Origin: JBIOJM01 sp044450785
GTDB lineage: Bacteria > Planctomycetota > Planctomycetia > Isosphaerales > Isosphaeraceae
Direction of reading: 5' to 3'
Length of the DNA stretch: 39,614 nt
Assembly: GCA_044450785.1 (NCBI GenBank)
Contig: JBIOJM010000053.1
Coordinates: forward strand, 1-39,614
In this document: positions 23,761 through 32,718 of the stretch, in pieces
Numbering within the stretch: position 1 is the first letter of the stretch
Layout: each line of letters starts with the position of its first letter
The notes under the pieces: generated by a model
The model's input: only the letters and a program-made list of their open reading frames with translations
Told to the model about the DNA's origin: nothing
Database searches by the model: none
Made by a program: the position numbers and the translations under genes

Positions 23761-25860
23761 TCAGTGGCCAGACTGACCTAGGGCCAGGCGAAAGCCCAGG
23801 TCGTGGCTCCGGCCGACCGGCGCGAACCAGCCGGGGCGGTCCGCCGACCGGCAGGAGCGGGGGACGTTGAACCAGCTCCCGCCGCGGATCACCCGGAGCG
23901 AGGCCCCCGAAGCACCCGGCGGGTCATGTTGCGGCGACCGCTTGTAAAAATTGGCATCGTACCCGTCCGAGCACCACTCCCAGACGTTGCCGTGCATGTC
24001 GCACAATCCGAACGAATTGGGCTGGAACCGACCGGCCGGTGCCGTGTAGACAAAACCATCGCGCGCAGCCATCGCCCAGTACCAATCCGGATGTTTCTCC
24101 TTGGCCGTCCCATCGGCAACATTCCCCACCGCCGCCAGGCCCTCCGGGTCGTCGCCGCAGGAGTAGCGGCTCGTCGTCCCCGCGCGGCAGGCATACTCCC
24201 ACTCGGCCTCGGTCGGGAGACGATAGCTCTTCCCCTCCTTACGACTGAGCCAGGCGATAAAAGCCTGCGCATCGTTCCAGCTCACGTTCACCACCGGGTG
24301 CTCGTCCGTTTGCTCAAACCCGGGGTTCTGCCAGGTGTATCGGGGATTCTGCTCCAACTTCTTCGTTTCCTCGTTCCAGCCTCCGCCCCCCTTGCCGTCT
24401 TTCTCGGCCTCGGTCCGGTAGCCCTCGTCGACGATGAAGCTGCGGAACTGGCTCCGGGTCACCTCGGTCACATCCCGGTAGAACGACCGCGTGATCCGTA
24501 CCCGGTGCTGGGGCTTTTCCCAGTCGCCAGCCTCCTTGTCGCCGTCGGCCGAGCCCATCGTGAACTCACCGGCAGGGATGAGGGTGAGCTTCATGCCAAG
24601 CGTATTGGTAACCGCTTTGAGAGGCTTGGTCGCGGGTGGTATTGACGGTTTGCCCAACGGGGCCCGAGTCCGACTCTCAACGTCACTCTTGGGCAAGCCA
24701 CCAGTGGCACCCGACGCGGGGGATCCGGGATCCGCGGGCGAGTTTGCCGGCACGTCCTTCGCCCTCGACGGCACCGGTTCCTTGATTTCGATCTTGCGAA
24801 ACCGCACTTCGCCGGTTCGTTTCAGGAAGCCGATGCGACCCGAGTATCGATTCAAGCCGGGCGCGGGAAATTTCGCCGGCCGGGTCTTATTCAGCATGAC
24901 GTTCAGAACCTCGCGGCCGTTGACGGCAATCCGCAGGGATTGGCCCCGCATTTCGACTTCCATGTCATTCCACTCGCCGATGGGCTTGACTTCCGCCAGA
25001 TGGTCGGGCAACAAAATGGGCTGTACGCTGGCCTCGAACGACCACCACAATGCTCCAGTTTCATCGTCTTCCAGGTTCATGAATTGTCGGTACCAAGGAG
25101 AAAACTTCCCCAGCCAGACCGTCAGGTGAAAAGGAGGGTCAGCCGGGTTAGAATTCCCACCGGTTTCATGGGGCACGGCCCGCAAGGCAATTCCACTGGT
25201 CGCGGTGTCGCTGCTCCGCTGGAATTGAAAGCGCAAGTGAAAGTCCGCGTAATCCCGCTCGGTCAACAAGTAGCCCTGGCCCTTCCCCCCCCCAGAATCC
25301 TTCTCGGCGCCATGGACGACCAGTTCTCCGCTCTTCGCTTGCCAGGCATTTTCATCCCCGCCATCCACCACCCAGCCCGTCAGGTCTTTGCCGTTGAACA
25401 GGGACACCCAGCCCGCTCGCCCCGGAGCCGGTTCATCGCCTCGGGCGTCCCGGGAAGGGCTCGACGGCTCCGCCTCCTTCGCCGTCGACGTACTGCCGCC
25501 CCCCGGTTTATGCTCGACTTGGATATCTCCGGTCTTCTCGTCGACGACGATCTTGATGCGGCCCTTGTCGGTGGTCACGTAGATGATGATGCTCAGCGCG
25601 ATGAAGCCGAACAGGGAGGCCGCGGCGATCGCCGGCCACGTCAACCACGGGGGCCTCGCACACGTCCCGCGGCGGGCGCCGGTTTCGGTTTCACCGCGTC
25701 AGACGATCGCTCCGTCTCCTTGAACTCGATCAGGCTGTCCCATCTCGGCTGGGGTTGGGACGGCTCCGCGGATGTCCTCGGTGCGGCGACCTGGCCCGCG
25801 GCGCTCGTCGCCGGCTGGGTCGGCGCAGGATTCCCTCGGGTCATCTGCCTGCTTGTCGTG
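23761..25860 (-). pseudogene. Remnant of a Ser/Thr-kinase-type receptor: TM, DUF1080 and FGE-sulfatase-like domains, kinase domain lost
   Basis: The main open frame (23761-25644, 627 codons, TTG start) holds a membrane helix (ITWPAIAAAS-like, about residues 3-22), a DUF1080 beta-sandwich at about 75-290 (WVSLFNGKDLTGWVVDG, SGIALRAVPH, RYSGRIGFLKRTGEVRFRKI) and a formylglycine-generating-enzyme-like domain at about 345-625 (IPAGEFTMGS, YRLPTEAEWEYACRAG, SFGLCDMHGNVWEWCSDG, LRVIRGGSW). In full-length planctomycete relatives these domains follow a protein kinase. Upstream, another frame (to about 25860) reads PRWDSLIEFKETERSSDAV, the linker before the helix, ending RVRGPRG-stop where RGPRWLTWPA is expected. 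So a frameshift of one base lies near 25650, and the kinase domain is absent. The remaining ORF could still make a membrane-anchored protein. Confidence 0.7.
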
Positions 25861-26232
25861 ATCCCGGTCCCACTCGCGAGCAAGGTCGTCATTTGGGTCG
25901 GACAGCCGTTCGAGAAACCCGGCGGCCGGATCGAGCCCGGCGGCCGGACGGCGGTGACGCTTCCTCCGATAGTTACGGATCTTGTTCACGGTCACCTGCC
26001 GAAGCCATGCCCGGAACGACCCCTCACGCTCCCTGTCGAACCGAGGGACTTCGCGGAACACGACGACGAGGACCTCCTGGGCCAGGTCGGCTGACTCGTC
26101 TCCGAGGCCAGGGACGCGGCTGAGCCATCGTTGGGTCAGAGGCAGATAGATCCCTTGCAGCCGGTTCCAGTCGGAGGCATCCGGCCGGGCCACCTTGAGC
26201 CGGTCGAGCAAGCTGAGGGAAGTCGGGTTCAC
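25861..26232 (-). pseudogene. ECF RNA polymerase sigma factor, truncated after region 2
   Basis: The first 120 or so residues are a clear planctomycete ECF sigma factor: LLDRLKVARPDASDWNRLQG, YLPLTQRWLSRV, DLAQEVLVVVFREVPRFDRE, SFRAWLRQVTVNKIRNYRRK and LAREWDRDHDK. Region 2 is thus complete, but region 4 (the helix-turn-helix that reads the -35 box) is missing: after DHDK the frame continues in unrelated sequence to a stop at 25699. The junction at about 25860 meets the linker of the kinase remnant, so one deletion of perhaps more than 1.5 kb seems to have removed region 4, the gene boundary and the kinase domain. The start is the GTG at 26232. Confidence 0.72.
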
Positions 26233-26632
26233 GGGCTATGGCCTGGTCGGTTCTTGGGTTCTCGATTTGGCCGGCTTGTCCGGCCAGGATGGCATCGGCG
26301 TCGAGGGCGTCGGGGGATGACGTCGGGATGCCCATCTGTCGGAGGAAAGCCCAGAACTCGGCGGCCTTGATCATCGCGTCGGTCGACAGGGTCAGGTGTC
26401 TGAAGCCGCTGCTGGGATCGAGAGCGTAGTCGAGGCGTCGCAGGCTGCCGACGGCGCGGATTCGGATGAGTTCGCGACGGACTTCGTAATGGGCGATTTC
26501 GGGGATGACGACGGTCGCGCCGGTTGCCGAGATGGCATTGAGCCACGTGATACAGCGAACGACTTGCGGCTTGTTAGGGGCGCGGACAATCAGGCCGAGC
26601 GGTCCGCTGTCCAGCAGGATCAGCCGCGCCAT
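26024..26632 (-). CDS. PIN-domain toxin (VapC-like), 3' end apparently lost and fused out of frame
   Basis: The ATG at 26632 begins MARLILLDSGPLGLIVRAPN, a PIN-domain start with the first acidic residue (D8). Later segments are VVIPEIAHYEVRRELIR and SPDALDADAILAGQA, giving three of the four usual acidic positions. The final strand (usually IATTNxxHL) is missing: after AGQA the ORF reads on into the sigma gene in another frame to 26024. The family-like part is about 26240-26632. The gene follows the antitoxin stop by two bases. VapC proteins cut RNA; with the last acidic motif gone this copy may be inactive. It is related to the planctomycete/cyanobacterial PIN group whose members start RxILLDTGPLG. 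Confidence 0.65.
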   Translation of the reverse strand: MARLILLDSGPLGLIVRAPNKPQVVRCITWLNAISATGATVVIPEIAHYEVRRELIRIRAVGSLRRLDYALDPSSGFRHLTLSTDAMIKAAEFWAFLRQMGIPTSSPDALDADAILAGQAGQIENPRTDQAIAREPDFPQLARPAQGGPAGCLRLEPAARDLSASDPTMAQPRPWPRRRVSRPGPGGPRRRVPRSPSVRQGA

Positions 26633-26634
26633 GA

Positions 26635-26922
26635 CTAATAGAGACCCTCGAAGAGTTTGCGGTGGGGACGCTGTGCGTCGAGATCGCGCATGGCTTCTTC
26701 CCATGCCCCCGGCGGGTCTTCATCGGGCATGGCCAGCATCCGTTCGACGAAGGCGGCGATGGCCCTGGCATCCCGGGCCTGTTCTTCGGGCGTGATGGGG
26801 AGTACGCGGCCCATGGCGTCGTTGCACGGCAAAGGACGGCGAGATGACGCCTGGGTAAGATCTCGCGAGGCAGCTTCCTTGACGGTGTTCTCGTCGGTTT
26901 CCTTATCGACCAGACCCATCAT
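26635..26922 (-). CDS. Antitoxin partner of the PIN-domain gene
   Basis: A 95-residue protein starting at one of two adjacent ATGs (26922 preferred), with GAGGGGAG just upstream. It has no clear DNA-binding fold in its first half; the second half reads ITPEEQARDARAIAAFVERM, DEDPPGAWEEAMRDLDAQRP and RKLFEGLY, an acidic helical tail of the sort that wraps a PIN toxin. It stops two bases before the toxin ATG, the standard antitoxin-first order. I do not know a named family for it. It stays intact although the toxin gene seems damaged. Confidence 0.6.
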   Translation of the reverse strand: MMGLVDKETDENTVKEAASRDLTQASSRRPLPCNDAMGRVLPITPEEQARDARAIAAFVERMLAMPDEDPPGAWEEAMRDLDAQRPHRKLFEGLY

Positions 26923-27072
26923 CTCGCTCCCCTCATTATTAAGATGACAGCCACGATTCGATTGTACGCCAGCCCGTCTCGGGATGGACGATTGACTCAC
27001 GGCGACCCGGCACGGTTCACCTGTACCCTCCGGAGCCGGCGATCCTGGCCGCTCGCGAGCACAGCGGATCGC

Positions 27073-28689
27073 TCAGTCCTTGAGAGTTGCATCCACAAAG
27101 GAACCGCCATCGCGTCCGGCGAGGCGGGCTTTGAGCCGGACGACGACGCGGCGGGGGCTGTCGGCGCGAACGACCGCCGCGCTCACGGCGATCCGGGTGG
27201 CACCCGCGTCGAGCACTCGGTCCAGGTTCTGCTCGTCGATCCCGCCGATGGCGAACCAGGGGAGGTTGGTCGTCTCTGCCGCGAGTCGGACGTATTCCAA
27301 TCCGGCCAGCTCGGGCTCGGTGAATTCCTTGGTGGGGCTGGGAAAGACCGGGCCGACGCCCAGGTAGCCGGCACCCGCCAGGATCGCCGCGTCGAGCTGC
27401 GAGGGGTCGTGGGTCGAGACCCCGATGTGCGCGGTGGGGCCCATGATCCGCCGCGCATCGCGGATCGACAGGTCCTCCTGGCCGAGATGGACGCCGTCGC
27501 AGCAGGCGAGCCGCCCCAGGTCCACTCGGTCGTTCAGAATCAGTGGCACACGCGCTTGCGCCGTCAGGATGCGAAGCTCGCGGGCTCGCCGCAGCAGCTC
27601 GCGGTCCCCAACTTCTTTTTCGCGATATTGAATGACATCGGCACCCCCCGCCAGGGCTTCGCCCACCAGCCAGGTCAGGTCACCCAAGGTCGGCAGGCCC
27701 CCCACGAGGACCATCAACCTGGCCTTGCCCAGCCCGCGATGGGCGGCCACCGTGGTCATCGTCAGCTTCTCAAGGGTGTAGATGTCGTAGCGCAACACCT
27801 CGAACCGCCCCGCGAGCCAGATATCGACGAGTTTGCAATACTCCTCCAGCGACCGCATCGCTTCGGCGATCCGCTTGAAATTGGCCGCCAGGACGGCACG
27901 GGGATTTTCACGGATCTGCTCGGTGGGCGTCATGATGTGCGTGCCGACGTCCTCACGGGTGTCGCGTGAGCCGAGCAGGAGATGGCTATCCAGCCCCCGC
28001 TCTGCCTCGGCCAGGCGGTGCCGGACCTCCTTGAGCCGTCTGGTCAGCCCGGGATCATCGAGCACGAATCGGACATAATCCTCGACAACTCGCAGGCCCT
28101 CACGCGCGCGATTTGCCGAGGCGTCGAGGATTCGTGCCAGCTCGACGCCTTCTCCCGGCTCGGCCAGCTCCAATGGTGCCATGCCCTCGGCCGCCAGGAG
28201 CGGACCGGAGTCGGCCTCGACCTCCCGCGTCAATCGCTCGCGCAACGTCGGCAGCTCCAGGCCGGCCGCCCGGAGCAGCTCCGCGGCGGCGCCGGAGGAA
28301 GAGAGAAGGCCCCCCAGCAGATGCTCGGTGCCCACCTCTCGCTTGCGGTCGAGCCCCCGCGCCTGCATCGTCGCCTCACTGAGGACGAGCCGCAAGGCAG
28401 GCGAGGCCGGCAACGGTTCCGGATAAGACTGGCCCAAGGTCAGTTCGGTCTCGAGCTCGGTTCCGATCGATTCCGCCAGGACGGCTAGTGACTCCGGGCC
28501 GAGCTCCGTCCACAGCCTGGCCGTCTCAACGCCGAATTCCACGAGCAGCTCCGCGGCACGGCTCTCCGACTCAACGGCCAGTGCGGCCAGCAGATCAAGC
28601 GGCTCGATCAGGGCCGCGCCGCGCCGCCTCGCCAACCGATCGGCTCGCTTCAAGGCTCGCTCCGCACTGGCCGTATACGAGTAGAACAT
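27073..28689 (-). CDS. thiE: Thiamine phosphate synthase fused to ThiD2-like and Clp_N-like domains
   Basis: A 538-residue protein in three parts. Residues about 1-155 are two Clp_N-like repeats (YTASAERALKRADRLARRRG, LIEPLDLLAALAVES, then LRLVLSEATMQARGLDRKRE, VGTEHLLGGLLSSSGAAAEL), the fold that binds substrates and adaptors in ClpA/ClpC. Residues about 180-330 are the ThiD2-like segment (ARILDASANRAREGLRVVED, FKRIAEAMRSLEEYCK). Residues about 345-535 are ThiE, which joins HMP-pyrophosphate and thiazole phosphate: VIQYREKEVGDREL, LILNDRVDLGRLACCDGVHL, YLGVGPVFPSPTKEF and WFAIGGIDEQNLDRVLDAGA. The ATG at 28689 is chosen because Clp_N begins there and AAGGAG lies eleven bases upstream. No TPP riboswitch is seen. 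ThiD2-ThiE fusion is known; the Clp_N addition is unusual. Confidence 0.88.
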   Translation of the reverse strand: MFYSYTASAERALKRADRLARRRGAALIEPLDLLAALAVESESRAAELLVEFGVETARLWTELGPESLAVLAESIGTELETELTLGQSYPEPLPASPALRLVLSEATMQARGLDRKREVGTEHLLGGLLSSSGAAAELLRAAGLELPTLRERLTREVEADSGPLLAAEGMAPLELAEPGEGVELARILDASANRAREGLRVVEDYVRFVLDDPGLTRRLKEVRHRLAEAERGLDSHLLLGSRDTREDVGTHIMTPTEQIRENPRAVLAANFKRIAEAMRSLEEYCKLVDIWLAGRFEVLRYDIYTLEKLTMTTVAAHRGLGKARLMVLVGGLPTLGDLTWLVGEALAGGADVIQYREKEVGDRELLRRARELRILTAQARVPLILNDRVDLGRLACCDGVHLGQEDLSIRDARRIMGPTAHIGVSTHDPSQLDAAILAGAGYLGVGPVFPSPTKEFTEPELAGLEYVRLAAETTNLPWFAIGGIDEQNLDRVLDAGATRIAVSAAVVRADSPRRVVVRLKARLAGRDGGSFVDATLKD

Positions 28690-28977
28690 CACTCCCATGA
28701 CTCCTTGATCGCACTCGCGTGTTCGACACCGCGGTCCAATTCGTAGCCCTCGCCACCGTGTCGGATCGGTCACGGTTGCGAGCAGCTCGAGTGGGATGTG
28801 GGGTGTCTCATCTCTTGAATTTCCCAATGGACCACCGCATGATGAATTGTTGTGCCCGGCGAACCTCTCTTTCGAGGGGATTCGTCAGAACCGCTCGGAG
28901 GATCGATCGTACCCTCCTCCGGCGCGGCGGGCCGGATCTTCCCGCCACCATAGCCTCACATACAAAGGAACCCCAAC

Positions 28978-29580
28978 GTGTTCAACCGGTTGTGCCTCTT
29001 TTCGTCCCTCGCTGGTCTGGCTGCTCTGTCGTCGGTCCTGGTTCCGCTCGCGGTCGTTTCGGCCTCTGATGGCGCCAAGAAAGCGACCTCTGTCCTCGAT
29101 TTTCACCTCAAGGACATCGACGGCAAGGATGTGGACCTGGCCCGCTACAAGGGCAGAGTTCTCTTGTTCGTCAACACGGCGAGCCAATGCGGCAATACTC
29201 CACAATACAAGGATATGGAAGCGATCTACGAGAAATACAAGGGCCAGGGCTTCGAGGTCCTCGCCTTTCCGGCCAACGAGTTTGGCAAACAGGAGCCGGG
29301 GTCGAACGAGCAGATCAAGGATTTCTGCTCGACCAAGTACAAGGTCAGCTTCCCGCTCTTCTCGAAGATCGTCGTGGACGGCAAGGGGATCGACCCGCTC
29401 TACGAGTTCCTCACGAGCGACAAGACCAACCCCAAATTCAGCGGCCCGATTCCCTGGAACTTTACCAAGTTCCTGGTCAACCGGAAGGGTGAAGTGATCG
29501 CCCGCTTCCAGCCCAAGGACAAGCCGACTTCCGAATCCGTCACCCAGGCCATCGATAAGGCGCTGGCTGAAGAAAAGTAA
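28978..29580 (+). CDS. Secreted glutathione peroxidase family protein
   Basis: A 200-residue thioredoxin-fold peroxidase. The N-terminus is a signal peptide (FNRLCLFSSLAGLAALSSVL, cleavage near VSA-SDG at about residue 30), so it is exported. The catalytic positions are a cysteine form: VNTASQCGNTPQYKDME (Cys, not selenocysteine), ANEFGKQEPGSNEQI (Gln) and PWNFTKFLVNRKGEV (Trp, Asn). It reduces hydroperoxides, most likely with thioredoxin rather than glutathione, as for other bacterial members (inference). The start is the GTG at 28978 with a weak GGA upstream; it is divergent from thiE across 288 bases. The Uma2 gene follows after 29 bases. Confidence 0.9.
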   Translation: MFNRLCLFSSLAGLAALSSVLVPLAVVSASDGAKKATSVLDFHLKDIDGKDVDLARYKGRVLLFVNTASQCGNTPQYKDMEAIYEKYKGQGFEVLAFPANEFGKQEPGSNEQIKDFCSTKYKVSFPLFSKIVVDGKGIDPLYEFLTSDKTNPKFSGPIPWNFTKFLVNRKGEVIARFQPKDKPTSESVTQAIDKALAEEK

Positions 29581-29609
29581 CCGATTCATCAGTTCGAGAG
29601 ATCCGATCC

Positions 29610-30164
29610 ATGTCGACAGCCATCCAACTCCTGTACACGGCGGAAGAGTTCGCCCGTCGACCCGACCCCGGCTATCCCGAGGAGCTGGTACGAGGAAGGA
29701 TTGTCTCGATGCCTCCACCACAAGCTCGTCACGGTCAGGTTTGCTCGACCGTCGTTTACACGCTCAAGCGCTTCCTCGAAGACCACGATCTCGGTCACGT
29801 TCTGAGCAACGACTCGGGGGTGATCACCGAACGCGGGCCGGACACCGTGCGTGGGGCTGATGTTTCATTTTACTCCTATTCCCGGGTGCCCAAAGGCCCT
29901 CTCCCCTCGAAGTATCTCGACGTTCCACCCGATCTAGTCATAGAGGTTCGCTCGCCTGACGACCGTTGGCCCAGAATCTTGCGCAAGGTCGCCGAATACC
30001 TCGAGGCGGGTGTCGCGATTGTCGGCGTCCTCGACCCCGAATGGAACACGCTTCACCTCTACGAAGGTGATCAGCGTGTTCGTATCCTCTCGGAGCACGA
30101 CGAGCTGACGTTGCCCGGACTGCTGGGTGAGTTCCGCGTTGCGGTAAGTCGTTTCTTTGAATGA
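29610..30164 (+). CDS. Uma2 family protein (PD-(D/E)XK nuclease-like)
   Basis: A 184-residue protein of the Uma2/DUF820 family, abundant in cyanobacteria and planctomycetes. Typical segments are YTAEEFARRPDPGYPEELVR, GRIVSMPPPQARHGQVCSTV, VRGADVSFYSYSRVPKG, DVPPDLVIEVRSPDDRWPRI (the D...E-V core of the restriction-like fold) and AEYLEAGVAIVGVLDPEWNT. The nuclease activity is assumed from the fold, not shown. It is encoded 29 bases after the peroxidase gene and ends convergent with the operon at 30209. The ATG at 29610 begins the conserved N-terminus. Confidence 0.88.
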   Translation: MSTAIQLLYTAEEFARRPDPGYPEELVRGRIVSMPPPQARHGQVCSTVVYTLKRFLEDHDLGHVLSNDSGVITERGPDTVRGADVSFYSYSRVPKGPLPSKYLDVPPDLVIEVRSPDDRWPRILRKVAEYLEAGVAIVGVLDPEWNTLHLYEGDQRVRILSEHDELTLPGLLGEFRVAVSRFFE

Positions 30165-30208
30165 GTGCGGAATCGCTCGTTGTCACCCGCCGAAGCCCCA
30201 ATCGGCCC

Positions 30209-32479
30209 TCAGCGATCTTCGACGTTGCTTGTCGCCGTGGTGGGAACGGGTCGCTCGCCGCGTCCGGGCTGCCGCGGCGGGGTCGCGCCGGCTTCGAGAG
30301 GGATCTTCGGTTCATCATAGAGCCGTAGGTATCGGTAGTACACCTCGAGGGTCAAGGCGGCGAGGGTGGTGCAGTAGATCCGCCCCCCCTTGGCTCCATA
30401 GGGGCTGTCGTCGGGCTCCCAGCTTCCGGTCTGGTGGCCCGAGCTGCGCTGAAGCCCGACGATCCGGTCTCGGATCTTGGTGTTCCATCGCGACCACGGT
30501 TCGCCGCCGTGCTGATAGAGAGCCAGGGTGGCGTAATACCAGTAGTAGAAGTTGGAAGAACCGCGGTCCGAGTTGTTCTCGAGCAGTGAGCCGGCCGCCT
30601 CGGTGCTGGCCGGGCCTGGTCCACCCACACCCAGGAACTGCCGGCACACCCAGGCCTCGGCGGTCATGGTGGCGGTGACCGGCTCCCAGGGTTGATAGCG
30701 CGCCAACCCCCCGGCCTGGCCGGTCGCGACCTTGTCCAGCCAGAACAGCGTGCCGCGGCGGACCGATTGCTCGCCGGGGATCGGAATGCCGACTTCCTTG
30801 GCCGACTTCAGCCCCATGACGACCCACCCCAGGATGCTGGTGTCGCCGACCGGCGCGCCGGGAGCATAACGCCAGGCCATGAGATCGCGAGCACGAGCGC
30901 GCACCAGAAACGCGATCGCACGTTCCGTCGCATCCCGCAGGCGATCGTCGCCGGTGAGCGCATATGCCTCGCAGAGCGCCAGTGTGGCCATCGCGTGACA
31001 GTACATTCCGACAACCCGGCTGCCGCCTCGGAGGTCGCCGTCCGGCTTTTGCTGCCGAATGAGGAAATCGAGCCCCTTGCTCACCACCTCGGTGTATCGC
31101 CCGTCAGTGTGGGTGTAGCCCGCCCCCAGATAGGTCAGGAGGGCCAGGCCGGTCAAAGCGGTGTCGGCTTCCCAGTAGGCGCACGCGCCGAAGCAGGTCT
31201 CGCCCGCGGGACAATGGACGGTGAAGTCGTCGTCGTTCTTCACGGGTGTTCCATCCTCGTAGCGCGCGATCCCGCCATCCCACCGGCCGTCATCGTCTTG
31301 ATGGCGGCCCAGCCAGTCGAGTGCGCGCTCGACGGCCAGCTCGCTGGCGGCACTCGCACCGATCCGCTGCGCCCGGGTGGAACGATCGGGATCGAGCCTC
31401 GGTTGATAGAACTTGGGAATCTCAGCGAGATCCTGGCCGCCCTGTCGCTCGCCCAGCGCCGCCAGTCCGGAGCCACCGCCGGGCGTGGAACGGGCCTTCG
31501 GTGTCGCCCGCGCCAGCGGAATCGGCCCATCCATTCCGGCCGAGGCGTTGAGGGTGATCGGCCCGGCGGATCGGTCCCCCTGCCCGCTCAAAGCCGTTCC
31601 CGGAGGGGGCGAGTGTCCGATCCGCGTATCCGCGGGAACCGGCTCGCGGGTTGCTCGTTCCGGAACGATCGTGACACGTGACGCCGCACGATTTGGATCG
31701 ATCGGTCCGAACCCCTCCGGTCGGATTCGCCTGTCCGTCTGGATCACGAGGTCTCCAGTCCGCGACGGCTTCTCGCTCCGTGCGTGCCCGCCCTCACCCG
31801 TTTCGGACGCGGAAGTCGCTCCTGGGGAATCCAGGCCTCGGTCCAGCTCCGCCAGGTTTGGAGGTAAGGGCTCGTTGAGTGCCGGGCCTGGACCGCCTGG
31901 CTTCAAGCTCGCCTCGGTGCGCGGCTCAGGTGGCGCCGACCCCACCGAGTGCCGGGCTGATTTGGGCGTCACAGTACCCACCTCGACCGGGGGAGCAGAC
32001 TTGTGCTCGCCACTCTCGACCGGTTGGGCCTGATCCCTGACGATGGGCCGCGCGACGCGAAGCGGAGCGTCGGCCAGCTCGAGCGGAGCGGTGACCAGGT
32101 CCCAGCGCGTGGCGCGCGATCGCACGTCCTGGGCATCGGCCGGCCGTGGACCCGCGCTCGAATACGTCGACGCGTTCCCCGGCCCCTGCCCGGGCTCGAC
32201 CAGGGCAGCCACCCGAATCTGACGGATGTGCGACCGGTCGGCCGCATCACGGCGGTCCCCGCCGATGGCCCAGATGACCGCCGGGACCGTGCTCCCGCAC
32301 AGGACCAGGCCGAGGTGGGCAGCCAGCGACAGCACGAGGCAATTGCGCAGTGCGAACCGCGCGTTCCAGCAGGTCCAGACCAGGAGCACCAGACCCAGAG
32401 TCGCCAGCCCCAGGATCACCCAGGTGCTGAGATCGACTCGCAACAAGAGCAGAAACGACTCCAAGTCCAGTCCGGTCAT
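30209..32479 (-). CDS. Membrane-anchored squalene-cyclase/prenyltransferase-like alpha-barrel protein
   Basis: A 756-residue protein. The ATG at 32479 opens with two membrane helices (about residues 19-38 and 46-72: WVILGLATLGLVLLVWTCW, NCLVLSLAAHLGLVLCG). A Pro/Arg/Ala-rich, probably disordered region follows to about 370. The C-terminal part (about 395-710) is an alpha/alpha barrel with repeats such as AVERALDWLGRHQDDDGRWD, KGLDFLIRQQKPDGDL, CHAMATLALCEAYALTGD and YYWYYATLALYQHGGEPW, like squalene cyclases or prenyltransferase beta subunits. The DXDD motif of squalene cyclases is not visible, so it is probably not a cyclase. In planctomycetes such proteins sit beside ExbB/TolQ-like genes, as here; a structural or envelope role is likely but unproven. 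Confidence 0.78.
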   Translation of the reverse strand: MTGLDLESFLLLLRVDLSTWVILGLATLGLVLLVWTCWNARFALRNCLVLSLAAHLGLVLCGSTVPAVIWAIGGDRRDAADRSHIRQIRVAALVEPGQGPGNASTYSSAGPRPADAQDVRSRATRWDLVTAPLELADAPLRVARPIVRDQAQPVESGEHKSAPPVEVGTVTPKSARHSVGSAPPEPRTEASLKPGGPGPALNEPLPPNLAELDRGLDSPGATSASETGEGGHARSEKPSRTGDLVIQTDRRIRPEGFGPIDPNRAASRVTIVPERATREPVPADTRIGHSPPPGTALSGQGDRSAGPITLNASAGMDGPIPLARATPKARSTPGGGSGLAALGERQGGQDLAEIPKFYQPRLDPDRSTRAQRIGASAASELAVERALDWLGRHQDDDGRWDGGIARYEDGTPVKNDDDFTVHCPAGETCFGACAYWEADTALTGLALLTYLGAGYTHTDGRYTEVVSKGLDFLIRQQKPDGDLRGGSRVVGMYCHAMATLALCEAYALTGDDRLRDATERAIAFLVRARARDLMAWRYAPGAPVGDTSILGWVVMGLKSAKEVGIPIPGEQSVRRGTLFWLDKVATGQAGGLARYQPWEPVTATMTAEAWVCRQFLGVGGPGPASTEAAGSLLENNSDRGSSNFYYWYYATLALYQHGGEPWSRWNTKIRDRIVGLQRSSGHQTGSWEPDDSPYGAKGGRIYCTTLAALTLEVYYRYLRLYDEPKIPLEAGATPPRQPGRGERPVPTTATSNVEDR

Positions 32480-32532
32480 TGTCTCTTGTCTCGGTGGAAC
32501 TGCCGGGCCTTTGTTTGGATGCGATCTCGCTT

Positions 32533-32718
32533 TCAGACCCGCTCGATCCAGAATGACCGCTCGACCAGCCACGCTTCATCATCATAGCCAGGAGCAGGGT
32601 TTGGCACAGGATCAGTGCGGCCGTGGTCGTTCATGACAGATTCGCCGCGCCGGTCCGTGGCGTTGTCAGAAGCCCGTTTCCTGCTGGCCGACTCGTCTGA
32701 CCGGATCACTCCCTTCAT
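32533..32718 (-). CDS. Possible small ORF between the ExbB-like and cyclase-like genes
   Basis: A 61-codon frame begins MKGVIRSDESASRKRASDNA, contains DEAWLVERSFWIERV and overlaps the end of the ExbB-like gene by 53 bases. It has no recognisable domain and no clear ribosome-binding site. It occupies the place where an ExbD gene would be expected but lacks an ExbD membrane helix. Low confidence. Confidence 0.2.
   Translation of the reverse strand: MKGVIRSDESASRKRASDNATDRRGESVMNDHGRTDPVPNPAPGYDDEAWLVERSFWIERV

Noticed and set aside
24940..26094. Plus-strand frame of 384 codons across the kinase and sigma remnants
   Set aside because: The product is a patchwork without domains, and the minus strand holds recognisable DUF1080, FGE and sigma sequence.
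28690..28977. TPP riboswitch before the thiamine gene
   Set aside because: The conserved CUGAGA and related THI-box blocks are not visible on the minus strand upstream of 28689.
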